Assembly: GCA_002170915.1 (NCBI GenBank)
Contig: NHHQ01000003.1
Coordinates: 1 to 7,732 of the forward strand
From: Rhodospirillaceae bacterium TMED167
GTDB lineage: Bacteria; Pseudomonadota; Alphaproteobacteria; Rhodospirillales_A; UBA2165
Direction of reading: 5' to 3'
Length of the DNA: 7,732 bases
A program made the position numbers and the translations under genes. Shown here in pieces: positions 1 through 6,492 of this stretch. Position 1 is the stretch's first letter, and every line of letters starts with the position of its first letter. The notes below the pieces were generated by a model. That model had not been told where the DNA came from. It was given only the letters and a program-made list of their open reading frames with translations, and did no database searches.

Positions 1-80
1 AAATACTTTAACTTATTGTTTTTATTGATTCTAATAATAACTTTATCATACTAAGCATATTAAAGCGCAACCGCACGAGC

Positions 81-104
81 CATTGTATTGTATACAATAT
101 CATG
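81..104. promoter_or_regulatory. Candidate GntR-family operator palindrome
   Basis: TATTGTATACAATA (86-99) is a perfect 14-base palindrome. It extends as CAT at 81-83 matched by ATG at 102-104, giving an interrupted 24-base dyad centred between 92 and 93. The core TTGTATACAA resembles the short GT...AC dyads bound by many GntR/FCD regulators, and such a regulator is encoded immediately downstream. The site lies between the candidate -35 and -10. Autoregulation is inferred, not shown. Confidence 0.55.
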
Positions 105-110
105 TAATAT
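83..110 (+). promoter_or_regulatory. Candidate sigma-70 type promoter of the ureide operon
   Basis: A -35-like TTGTAT (83-88) and a -10-like TAATAT (105-110) are separated by 16 bases, in an A+T-rich leader upstream of the regulator gene. Transcription would begin near 117, leaving a leader of about 40 bases. The spacer is almost filled by a palindrome, as expected for a repressed promoter. The match is by eye; A+T-rich DNA offers many such hexamers, so confidence is moderate. Confidence 0.45.
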
Positions 111-112
111 TG
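95..112. repeat. Second overlapping inverted repeat in the leader
   Basis: CAATAT (95-100) and ATATTG (107-112) form an inverted repeat with a 6-base centre. It shares its left arm with the right half of the 86-99 palindrome, so three ATTG/CAAT-type half-sites lie in a row over the candidate -10. This could be a second, weaker operator for the same protein, or chance in A+T-rich DNA. Confidence 0.3.
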
Positions 113-157
113 TTGATTTGATTTTGATTGATTAAGCGAATAATTTAAGAGAACACC

Positions 158-859
158 GTGGCAAACTGCCAGAACCCCCAGGATGAATGGATCTATAACC
201 AGGTATTTGCCGCCATCTTGGAGCAACGCCTCACCCCTGGTGCCAAACTGACAGAGGCTGCCCTCTGTGATATTTTTGACGTCAGCCGCACGACAATCCG
301 CCGCGTCCTGCTCCGCCTGTCTTTAGACAAGGTTGTCGACCTGAGGCCGAACCGGGGCGCCGTCATCGCCGAGCCTTATGCCAATGACGTGCGCGAAATT
401 TTCGCCGCCCGCCGCCTTCTCGAAAATGGTGTTGTTATGAATGCAGCCCGTCACTGCACAAAGGCAAAGGCGGCTGCCCTGGCAGACATTGTCAACCGGG
501 AAAATGCGTGCATTAGATCGGGTGACCGTAGCGGCGCCATCCGCCAATCAGGTGAATTTCATCTCGAAATCGCGCGAATCGCGGGAAATACGCCGTTACA
601 TGAACTGCTCCGCCAACTGGTCGCTCAGACATCTCTCGCCATCGCATTGTATGAAGCACCAGGTCATTTGTTGTGCGTCGAAGACGACCACAAGGACATC
701 GTGACGGCCATCGGCAAGGGTGATGTAGAGCACAGCCGCACGTTGATGGAGGCGCATTTGAATAAGTGCGAGAATGAGCTGCGGCTGGAACTGCCCAAGG
801 AGAAAAATAACCTCAGGGCCGTGTTCGCCGATATCGTAAGAGACAGAGTGAGCGCGTAA
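158..859 (+). CDS. GntR-family (FCD subfamily) transcriptional regulator
   Basis: This is a 233-residue cytoplasmic DNA-binding regulator of usual length for GntR/FCD proteins. Residues about 9-73 form the winged helix-turn-helix, with the typical run LTEAALCDIFDVSRTTIRRVL followed by the RPNRGAVI wing. Residues about 78-212 are the all-helical FCD effector domain, with FHLEIARIAGN (134-144), His178 and His200 at the usual metal or ligand positions. The acidic residue normally four before the FCD histidine is Ser131. The start is GTG at 158, with an AAGAG-type ribosome site six bases upstream. It is the first gene of the operon and ends 25 bases before the chosen allantoinase start, so it probably represses these genes in response to a purine-breakdown intermediate such as allantoin or allantoate. 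The ligand is inferred from context. Confidence 0.9.
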   Translation: MANCQNPQDEWIYNQVFAAILEQRLTPGAKLTEAALCDIFDVSRTTIRRVLLRLSLDKVVDLRPNRGAVIAEPYANDVREIFAARRLLENGVVMNAARHCTKAKAAALADIVNRENACIRSGDRSGAIRQSGEFHLEIARIAGNTPLHELLRQLVAQTSLAIALYEAPGHLLCVEDDHKDIVTAIGKGDVEHSRTLMEAHLNKCENELRLELPKEKNNLRAVFADIVRDRVSA

Positions 860-884
860 TCAAATGACAGAAAAAGGGCCCCAA

Positions 885-1802
885 ATGACAGAACCGGATT
901 ATCCCAGAGATTTGCACGGCTATGGTGCCCATCCGCCCAGAGCAAATTGGCCCGGCGGCGCTCGTGTCGCACTGCAGTTCGTGATCAACTATGAAGAGGG
1001 TAGCGAGAATTGCATCCTCCATGGCGACAAGGCCTCGGAGGCTTTTCTCTCAGAAATGATAGGCGCCGACGCCCGCGAAGGGGTGCGTCACATGAGCATG
1101 GAAAGTTTCTATGAATACGGCAGTCGCGTAGGTGTCTGGCGCTTGTTCAACCTTTTTAAATCCCGCGGCATTCCTGTCACCATTTTCGGGGTCGCCATGG
1201 CCATGGAACGGCATCCCGAGGTAATTGAAGCCGCGTTGAAGAATGATTTTGAATTCTGTTCCCACGGCTGGCGCTGGATCGATTATCAGGACGTACCGGA
1301 AGATATAGAACGCGCGCATATGCAGAGGGCCATCGACATTCATACGGCCGTCACCGGTGACCGTCCGCTCGGCTGGTACACTGGCCGCACAAGTCCGAAC
1401 ACCCGCAAATTGGTCGTGGAAGAAGGTGGATTTCTGTATGACGCCGATGACTATAATGATGAATTGCCGTACTGGACCGTGGTCGGCGGCCGGGAGCATC
1501 TTGTGGTGCCCTACAGTTTAGACGCCAATGACATGCGGTTTGCCGCAGCGCAGGGATTTAATGCAGGGGATCAATTTTATAACTATTTAAAAGACTGCTT
1601 CGACACGTTGTATGAAGAAGGCGCAGAAACACCCCGGATCATGTCCGTCGGCTTGCATTGCCGGGTCATCGGCCGGCCCGGCCGGTTCGCCTCCCTCAAG
1701 AACTTTGTCGACTATGTCCTCTCCCACCAAGACGTCTGGTTTTGCCGCCGCATCGACATCGCGCGGCATTGGCGGGCACATCATCCGTTTGCGGGCTCAT
1801 GA
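885..1802 (+). CDS. puuE: Allantoinase, PuuE type (polysaccharide-deacetylase fold)
   Basis: It hydrolyses (S)-allantoin to allantoate. PuuE enzymes have the NodB/polysaccharide-deacetylase fold and are unrelated to the metal amidohydrolase AllB. Numbered from ATG 885 (305 residues), family signatures are YPRDLHGYG near the N-terminus, NYEEGSEN (35-42), HGD (46-48), SRVGVWR (80-86), SHGWRW (126-131), GWYTGRTSPNTR (163-174), the acidic YDADDYNDELPYW (185-197) and GLHCRVIGRPGR (256-267). An in-frame ATG at 864 would add seven residues. ATG 885 is preferred because AAGGG (874-878) sits six bases before it and the conserved sequence begins just after it; 864 has no ribosome site. No signal peptide is seen, so it is cytoplasmic. 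Its stop overlaps the uraD start by four bases (ATGA), indicating translational coupling. Confidence 0.93.
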   Translation: MTEPDYPRDLHGYGAHPPRANWPGGARVALQFVINYEEGSENCILHGDKASEAFLSEMIGADAREGVRHMSMESFYEYGSRVGVWRLFNLFKSRGIPVTIFGVAMAMERHPEVIEAALKNDFEFCSHGWRWIDYQDVPEDIERAHMQRAIDIHTAVTGDRPLGWYTGRTSPNTRKLVVEEGGFLYDADDYNDELPYWTVVGGREHLVVPYSLDANDMRFAAAQGFNAGDQFYNYLKDCFDTLYEEGAETPRIMSVGLHCRVIGRPGRFASLKNFVDYVLSHQDVWFCRRIDIARHWRAHHPFAGS

Positions 1803-2332
1803 CCCACAGGTACCGGCATAATATTCCAAGCCGTATGGCCAAAACCGACTTTGTGGCTGTCTTCGGCGGCGTCTACGAGCATTCTGCCTGGATGGCAGAA
1901 GAGGTATGGGCGATGGCGCCCCGTTCCGGGAGCGCCCCTGACCGGGACACGGCGGACGGCCTCCATGCGGCTTTTCAGGCCGTTCTCGACCATGCCGGCT
2001 ACGATGCAAAACACACACTTCTTTGCGCGCACCCCGACCTTGTTGGAAAGCTCGCCATCGCCGACAAACTCACAACGGAGTCCTCCTCAGAGCAGGCGAG
2101 CGCCAATCTGGGCAATTGCACGCCGACGGAGTTTGACGCCTTTCAGACTTTGAATAAGGACTATAAAGAGAAGTTCGGCTTCCCGTTCATCCTGGCGGTT
2201 CGCGGCTATCACAGAACAGAAATTCTGGAAATTTTCCGCCAGAGGATGGACAATGACCGGGAAACCGAGTTTGGAATTGCGTTGGAACAAGTGCACCGAA
2301 TCGCACTTCTGCGGCTCAAAGACATTACCTAA
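1799..2332 (+). CDS. uraD: OHCU decarboxylase (UraD)
   Basis: It decarboxylates 2-oxo-4-hydroxy-4-carboxy-5-ureidoimidazoline (OHCU) to (S)-allantoin, the last step of the urate oxidation route, and feeds the allantoinase encoded just upstream. Numbered from ATG 1799 (177 residues, normal for the family), the N-terminal IPSRM...F...FGGVYEHSAWMAE (9-34), the AHPDLVGKLA motif with the predicted catalytic His78, SSEQASANL (96-104, Glu98) and FGFPFILAVRG (126-136) are all present, so all main signatures are intact. The open frame continues upstream inside puuE, but ATG 1799 gives the 4-base ATGA coupling and keeps the conserved IPSRM segment, which a start at the later MAKTDF would lose. It is cytoplasmic, in an operon with puuE and alc. 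Confidence 0.92.
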   Translation: MTHRYRHNIPSRMAKTDFVAVFGGVYEHSAWMAEEVWAMAPRSGSAPDRDTADGLHAAFQAVLDHAGYDAKHTLLCAHPDLVGKLAIADKLTTESSSEQASANLGNCTPTEFDAFQTLNKDYKEKFGFPFILAVRGYHRTEILEIFRQRMDNDRETEFGIALEQVHRIALLRLKDIT

Positions 2333-2356
2333 AGACACTTGGAAGGAAAAACAAAC

Positions 2357-3373
2357 GTGTCCAATACAGCCTCCTCAGCCGCCCTCCCATGGTTTGCCGA
2401 GAACGGTGTGAATTTGGCCTCACCAAAGCTCGGGGCCAACCTTATTTATGCCACCGATGAATTCTTTGCCTCCAAGGAGCGTCTGATCAAAGACTCGGAT
2501 CCTGTATTCATTGCGGACAAGTATGATGACAATGGCAAATGGATGGACGGTTGGGAATCCCGCCGTCGCCGGATCCCCGGCCACGACCATTGCATCGTCC
2601 GGTTGGGGGCGCGTGGCATCATCGATGGCGTGGACATCAACACCTCCCACTTCACCGGGAACCACCCGCCGCACGCTTCCCTGGAGGGCTGTTTGTCCGA
2701 AACCGACCCAGGCGAGACTACCGAATGGACCGAGATTATTCCAAAGACGGCTCTCGACGCGGACTCCCATAACTTCTTCGAAGTCGCATCCAACGAGCGC
2801 TTCAATCATTTGCGGCTTCACATTTATCCGGATGGCGGCGTCGCCCGGCTCCGCGTCTATGGCCAGCCGCAATGCGCCTGGCAGCTCCAAAATCCCGACG
2901 GTGTGCACGAACTCTCCGCCATCACAAACGGCGGGCGGATCATCGGATTCAACGATGCCCACTATGGCAATCCCTGGGTCATTTTAGCACCCGGCCGCGG
3001 CACTGATATGGGCGACGGCTGGGAAACACGGCGCCGCCGGAAGCCCGGTAATGACTGGATTGTCGTGGCGCTTGGTGCCAAGGGCATGGTGGAGCGCCTC
3101 GAGATAGATACGGCGCACTTTAAGGGAAACTATCCCGACCGCTGCTCAGTCGAGGCTGTCACCCTCACGGATCAAGATAACACCAATCTGCTGGAAGAGG
3201 CTCTCGCCTGGCAACCACTGATGGGCGAGCAAAAACTCGAAATGGACCGCATCCACACCTTCGAAGGAGACGTCATAAATGCCATCGGGCCGGTCACGCA
3301 CCTCCGGCTCTCGATCTACCCGGACGGAGGCGTCAGTCGGTTTCGGGCCTTCGGCAAACTCGATCAGGCATAG
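2357..3373 (+). CDS. alc: Allantoicase
   Basis: It hydrolyses allantoate to ureidoglycolate and urea. The 338-residue protein is made of two homologous allantoicase repeats. Repeat 1 (about 20-170) holds DGWESRRRR (64-72), HFTGNHPP (98-105) and HLRLHIYPDGGVARLRVYG (151-169); repeat 2 (about 189-334) holds DGWETRRRR (220-228), HFKGNYPD (254-261) and HLRLSIYPDGGVSRFRAFG (315-333). The jelly-roll fold and length match the family. GTG 2357 is chosen because GGAAGGA (2341-2347) lies nine bases upstream; an in-frame TTG at 2339 would add six residues but has no ribosome site. The gene follows uraD by 24 bases, and its TAG stop overlaps the ribosome site of allA. Producing urea here implies a urease or urea export elsewhere, which is not seen in the window. 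Confidence 0.94.
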   Translation: MSNTASSAALPWFAENGVNLASPKLGANLIYATDEFFASKERLIKDSDPVFIADKYDDNGKWMDGWESRRRRIPGHDHCIVRLGARGIIDGVDINTSHFTGNHPPHASLEGCLSETDPGETTEWTEIIPKTALDADSHNFFEVASNERFNHLRLHIYPDGGVARLRVYGQPQCAWQLQNPDGVHELSAITNGGRIIGFNDAHYGNPWVILAPGRGTDMGDGWETRRRRKPGNDWIVVALGAKGMVERLEIDTAHFKGNYPDRCSVEAVTLTDQDNTNLLEEALAWQPLMGEQKLEMDRIHTFEGDVINAIGPVTHLRLSIYPDGGVSRFRAFGKLDQA

Positions 3374-3381
3374 GATAAACA

Positions 3382-3885
3382 ATGCTCCTTGATCTCGACA
3401 TCCACCCATTAACGCGGGAGACTTTTGCACCCTTCGGTGACGTGATCACGGCGAGCGGCGCAGAGACGATGTCCATTAATGAAGGGACCACGCAGCGCTT
3501 CCACAATCTTGCCAAAGTAGACGTGACGGACGAGGACGGCGGGATACTTCTCAATATATTCCGCGGCCAACCTCGCAAACGACCCATCCAAATCCGCATG
3601 ATGGAATGCCACCCCCTGGGCTCCCAAGCGTTCTATCCCCTCCAACCTCACCCCTATCTGATCGTGGCCGCAAAGACGGACGGCCCGCCGACGCCGACCG
3701 ATTTACACGCCTTTCGGGCCACCGGCACACAAGGAATTAACTACGCCAAAAGCATCTGGCATCATCCCCTATTGGTCCTTGAACCAAATCATGACTTCAT
3801 GGTCGTTGACCGCGGTGGGCCCGGTATCAACCTGGACGAACACTGGTTTCCGGACGCCGAGGGCGGGGCTCAGCTGACGGTTTAA
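3382..3885 (+). CDS. allA: Ureidoglycolate lyase
   Basis: It cleaves (S)-ureidoglycolate to glyoxylate and urea, completing ureide breakdown after allantoicase. The 167-residue length is normal for AllA, a cupin-fold cytoplasmic enzyme. Signatures are PLTRETFAPFGDVI (9-22), INEGTTQRFHNLA (32-44), MMECHPLGSQAFYPL (73-87), GINYAKSIWHHPLL (118-131) and FMVVDRGGPGINLDEHWF (139-156). ATG 3382 has AGGA (3372-3375) six bases upstream, overlapping the alc stop codon, so the two genes are closely coupled. It is the last gene of the tight operon; 102 bases separate it from the next gene. Older annotations call this family ureidoglycolate hydrolase, but lyase activity is the established reaction. Confidence 0.93.
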   Translation: MLLDLDIHPLTRETFAPFGDVITASGAETMSINEGTTQRFHNLAKVDVTDEDGGILLNIFRGQPRKRPIQIRMMECHPLGSQAFYPLQPHPYLIVAAKTDGPPTPTDLHAFRATGTQGINYAKSIWHHPLLVLEPNHDFMVVDRGGPGINLDEHWFPDAEGGAQLTV

Positions 3886-3931
3886 CATGCGCCGGATTTC
3901 TCGAAAATTACGGCTAGTTTTAATAGGGCGA

Positions 3932-3963
3932 CGGCGCCACCTTTAAAAAATGGGGGCGTGCCG
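3932..3963 (+). other. Imperfect stem-loop between allA and the monooxygenase
   Basis: CGGCGC (3932-3937) can pair with GTGCCG (3958-3963), with one G-U pair. Further partial pairing of CCACC with GGGGG inside is broken by a bulged C and an A-G mismatch. The loop is an A/T run. No T-tract follows, so it does not look like a standard intrinsic terminator. It may attenuate read-through, protect the operon mRNA end, or mean nothing. Confidence 0.25.
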
Positions 3964-3987
3964 ACACGGGACTAAATTGCTAATCTC

Positions 3988-5637
3988 ATGCCCATGACAT
4001 CCTGTCTTCAAATCCCTATTTTGATTGTCGGAGGCGGCCCCGTGGGCCTAAACTTGGCCCTCAATTTGGCCTATTGGAACACACCGTGTCTGCTGGTCAA
4101 TGACCAACCATCCACGCCAAACCACCCCCAGGGGAATTCCCATAATGCACGGACCATGGAGCATTACCGACGACTGGGATTGGCGGAAGAGATACGCACC
4201 GTCGGCCTACCCCCAGACCATTGCGGCGACGCCATTTGTGTTACCCGCATCAACGGCCACGAAATGGGGCGCATCGTTCTGCCCACCAACCATGAACGGG
4301 TCACTCCTGGGTTCGCGGAACTTGACTTCACGCCCGAACCAAATCACCGGGCATCACAAATGTTCGTAGAGGCCGTTCTGAAACGTCACAGTGACGCCCA
4401 TCCGCTCATTGATGTGCGGTTCGGCTGGCGCATGCTGTCATTCGAACAGGAAGAAAATAGTGTCCGGGTAGAGATCGAAAACCTCTCAACCGGTGATAAG
4501 GTAACGGTTCAGGCTAATCATCTGATTGGCTGCGATGGCGGCCAAGGCAGCATCCGCAAAAACCTTGGGATCCAGTATTCTGGAAAAAGCGGCCGCGAAG
4601 TAGATTTCATGATGGGTCAAATGCTCTCCATCTATTTCCGGGCGCCGGCGCTTTACGACATCATGCAGACCGACGCACCGTGGCAGTTTCATTGCGTAAA
4701 TGAAGACGGCCGCACCTCCATCGTCGGACTGGACGGGGAGGGCAACTTTCTCTCCTGGGCAAAGCTGCCGCCAGGCGCAGACCCTGACAGCATTGATCCG
4801 AAACCAATACTCCGTGCAGCTATAGGGGAGGACCTCCCGATTGACGTCATATCCTCCAAACCCTGGACCGCGGGCCTGTCACTGGTCGCCGACCGGTACG
4901 GCGAAAACAAGGTTTGGCTCGCCGGTGATGCATGTCACCTATTCACGCCAACGGGCGGCTTCGGCATGAACACAGGTGTGGACGACACAGCGAACCTGGC
5001 TTGGAAGCTGGCCGCCATTCATCAGGGCTGGGGCTGCGAACACCTCCTGGCCAATTACGAGGAGGAACGTCGCCCCATTGCCACCCGAAATCTTGCTCAA
5101 TCCTATGCTCTGGCCGAAATCAAATCCGCCATAAGCGTGCCAGTCGGCCTAGAAGATGACAGTCCCGACGGTGCCGCCAAACGCGGCGCCTATGGGGCGC
5201 GGTTCATGAACGACCTAGAGGAAGAATATGGATGTATAGGCATTCAGCTTGGCGCTCAGTATACGGGCTCGTCGACCGTGGTGAGCGACGGCAGCACACC
5301 GCCGGATGATGATCCGTATGTGTTCACGCCAAGTGCGACCCCGGGCTGCCGCGCCCCCCATGCCTGGCTCTCTGAAAATCAGAGGCAGGGCGGCAGTGCC
5401 CTCTTTGATCATTTTGGCAGATGGTTCACGCTGTTAAAATTTGGCGATATCAATACGCGTGATGCTGAGGCCGCCGCAGAGGCACGTGGCATTCCGCTCA
5501 AAACCGTGACAGCGCCGGCGACAGTCCGCGACCTCTATGAAGCGCAAGTGACCCTCATTCGCCCAGATCAATACGTCTGCTGGCGCGGAGAGACAACGCC
5601 GGACAATCAGGTTTGGGCGACGGTGACTGGCCATTAA
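3988..5637 (+). CDS. Class A FAD-dependent monooxygenase (phenol-hydroxylase / MhpA-like)
   Basis: A 549-residue NAD(P)H-using flavoprotein hydroxylase, cytoplasmic. It has the Rossmann FAD motif ILIVGGGPVGLNLALNLA (11-28), the NARTMEHYRRLGL segment (53-65), the DG motif GCDGGQGSIRKNLGI (181-195) and the GD motif WLAGDACHLFTPTGGFGMNTG (310-330) followed by DDTANLAWKLAA. The C-terminal part (about 470-549), ending in LIRPDQYVCWRG (523-534), resembles the thioredoxin-like tail of phenol hydroxylase relatives. It is much longer than HpxO-type urate hydroxylases (about 380 residues). The substrate cannot be read from sequence. Its position after allA and on the same strand suggests, but does not prove, a purine-related oxidation; an aromatic compound is the family default. 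ATG 3988 or 3994 could be the start; neither has a clear ribosome site. Confidence 0.85.
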   Translation: MPMTSCLQIPILIVGGGPVGLNLALNLAYWNTPCLLVNDQPSTPNHPQGNSHNARTMEHYRRLGLAEEIRTVGLPPDHCGDAICVTRINGHEMGRIVLPTNHERVTPGFAELDFTPEPNHRASQMFVEAVLKRHSDAHPLIDVRFGWRMLSFEQEENSVRVEIENLSTGDKVTVQANHLIGCDGGQGSIRKNLGIQYSGKSGREVDFMMGQMLSIYFRAPALYDIMQTDAPWQFHCVNEDGRTSIVGLDGEGNFLSWAKLPPGADPDSIDPKPILRAAIGEDLPIDVISSKPWTAGLSLVADRYGENKVWLAGDACHLFTPTGGFGMNTGVDDTANLAWKLAAIHQGWGCEHLLANYEEERRPIATRNLAQSYALAEIKSAISVPVGLEDDSPDGAAKRGAYGARFMNDLEEEYGCIGIQLGAQYTGSSTVVSDGSTPPDDDPYVFTPSATPGCRAPHAWLSENQRQGGSALFDHFGRWFTLLKFGDINTRDAEAAAEARGIPLKTVTAPATVRDLYEAQVTLIRPDQYVCWRGETTPDNQVWATVTGH

Positions 5638-5661
5638 GTATCCAGGTAATTTTTAAGCCGC

Positions 5662-6399
5662 TTATTCTATGGCCGAAGCACTCTCTTTACGCGCTTTTCG
5701 CCCAGCCAACCAACTCTGGATGTCTAGTTTGAAGTGTTCATAATAAACCTTGGGGAAAATAATCAGGATATCGAATAGCGCAATCCAACCTCCTTTAAGC
5801 GTTACCGGAATAGTGATCCATGGCGCTGCCCCTATGATCGGGATATGCTCATTGGTGTTTATTTTATCGCGGTTTTGAAGGACACGGTCTACGTTTCGGG
5901 CAAAGGACCAGTCTGCCCGGTAGACCACCATCCCTTGGGGATTGATAACGTAAACTGTATTGGGCAAGAGCCCCCAATCGTGGTGCCATTTGCCATCCAC
6001 CGTATCCACGGCGATAGGACGGGTTTCTCCATAATCGTCCCGGCTCCGCCTCGCATAATTAATTTTTTCTTCGATAGACGTCGCCTGGGCCGCCCTTTCT
6101 CCAGGGTGAGCCTCTCGTACGTACACTACCAACCACTCAACATCAGGGTGTTTTTCCTTAAGTTTCGCGTAAGGTTTTACGTTTTTCACATACATCGGAC
6201 AGGTAAGACTACCAGACTCAATCACAAGCCACTTACCCTTATAATCCTCCAGATTTACCGTGTTGCCGCTCAAATCCGTAAGCACGTACCCGTAATCCAC
6301 CTGTTCGCCGGCCTTAGGCCCCGGAAAATAGCCAAGCTCATAGACACTCATCCTAAAGCGTGAGTAATTATAGGTTTCGTTTTTTGCTGGCGCGCCCAT
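5662..6399 (-). CDS. Iodothyronine-deiodinase-like thioredoxin-fold protein
   Basis: This 245-residue protein has a thioredoxin fold of the deiodinase/redoxin type. Residues 33-60 give the first strand region; GSLTCPMY (63-70) corresponds to the deiodinase active site, with Cys67 (codon TGT, 6199-6201) where vertebrate enzymes carry selenocysteine. WLVVYVREAHPGE (89-101) matches the conserved deiodinase YxxEAHP segment, and LPNTVYVINPQGMVVYRADW (145-164) the C-terminal strands. Cys67 is its only cysteine. A hydrophobic extension (about 188-220) ends in a basic, charged tail; this may contact the membrane. There is no signal peptide. Bacterial members have no settled function; peroxide or thiol reduction, or dehalogenation, are possible. 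Start ATG 6399 is set by an excellent ribosome site. It converges with the monooxygenase, 24 bases apart. Confidence 0.8.
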   Translation of the reverse strand: MGAPAKNETYNYSRFRMSVYELGYFPGPKAGEQVDYGYVLTDLSGNTVNLEDYKGKWLVIESGSLTCPMYVKNVKPYAKLKEKHPDVEWLVVYVREAHPGERAAQATSIEEKINYARRSRDDYGETRPIAVDTVDGKWHHDWGLLPNTVYVINPQGMVVYRADWSFARNVDRVLQNRDKINTNEHIPIIGAAPWITIPVTLKGGWIALFDILIIFPKVYYEHFKLDIQSWLAGRKARKESASAIE

Positions 6400-6402
6400 T
6401 CC

Positions 6403-6411
6403 ATCACCTCC
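6403..6411 (-). promoter_or_regulatory. Near-perfect Shine-Dalgarno of the deiodinase-like gene
   Basis: On the minus strand GGAGGTGAT stands three bases before ATG 6399, complementary over nine bases to the usual 16S rRNA 3' end. No other gene in the window has such a site, which suggests efficient translation and fixes the start codon. Confidence 0.8.
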
Positions 6412-6438
6412 AAAAAGTTACATTTTTTCCGAAATATG

Positions 6439-6466
6439 AGATTAACAAATCACAGCTGTTTGTGAA
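6439..6466 (-). promoter_or_regulatory. Possible promoter with internal dyad upstream of the deiodinase-like gene
   Basis: On the minus strand TTCACA (6461-6466) resembles a -35 (five of six) and TAATCT (6439-6444), 16 bases further, is a weak -10. A perfect inverted repeat TCACA-6-TGTGA (6450-6465) overlaps the -35 and fills most of the spacer. This could be an operator or a short mRNA hairpin. If real, the gene can be transcribed apart from the permease lying 93 bases upstream of it. Confidence 0.3.
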
Positions 6467-6492
6467 CCGTCAGTGACTACATTTAATCTAGC

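Noticed and set aside
8..226. Minus-strand open frame over the leader
   Set aside because: It crosses the promoter region and the start of the regulator gene, has low-complexity A+T-driven composition and resembles no known family.
1658..1798. Upstream extension of the uraD frame into puuE
   Set aside because: The extra residues overlap the conserved allantoinase C-terminus and do not resemble UraD; ATG 1799 preserves the family N-terminus and the ATGA coupling.
2420..2962. Long minus-strand open frame (180 residues) inside the allantoicase gene
   Set aside because: It lies wholly opposite a well-supported gene; its length follows from the coding bias of alc, and it has no recognisable domain.
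3932..3963. Intrinsic terminator after allA
   Set aside because: The stem is interrupted and no T-run follows, so it is listed only as a possible structure.
5638..5661. Bidirectional terminator between the convergent genes
   Set aside because: The 24-base gap is A+T-rich but contains no stem-loop; any terminator would have to lie inside the coding ends, and none was seen.
6199..6201. Possible selenocysteine codon in the deiodinase-like gene
   Set aside because: The active-site codon reads TGT on the minus strand, an ordinary cysteine, so no recoding or SECIS element is needed.
5845..6363. Plus-strand open frame of 172 residues opposite the deiodinase-like gene
   Set aside because: The minus-strand frame has clear family motifs and an excellent ribosome site; the plus-strand translation is an antisense shadow.
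6450..6465. CRP-type site
   Set aside because: The arms are in the order TCACA...TGTGA, the reverse of the CRP consensus TGTGA...TCACA.
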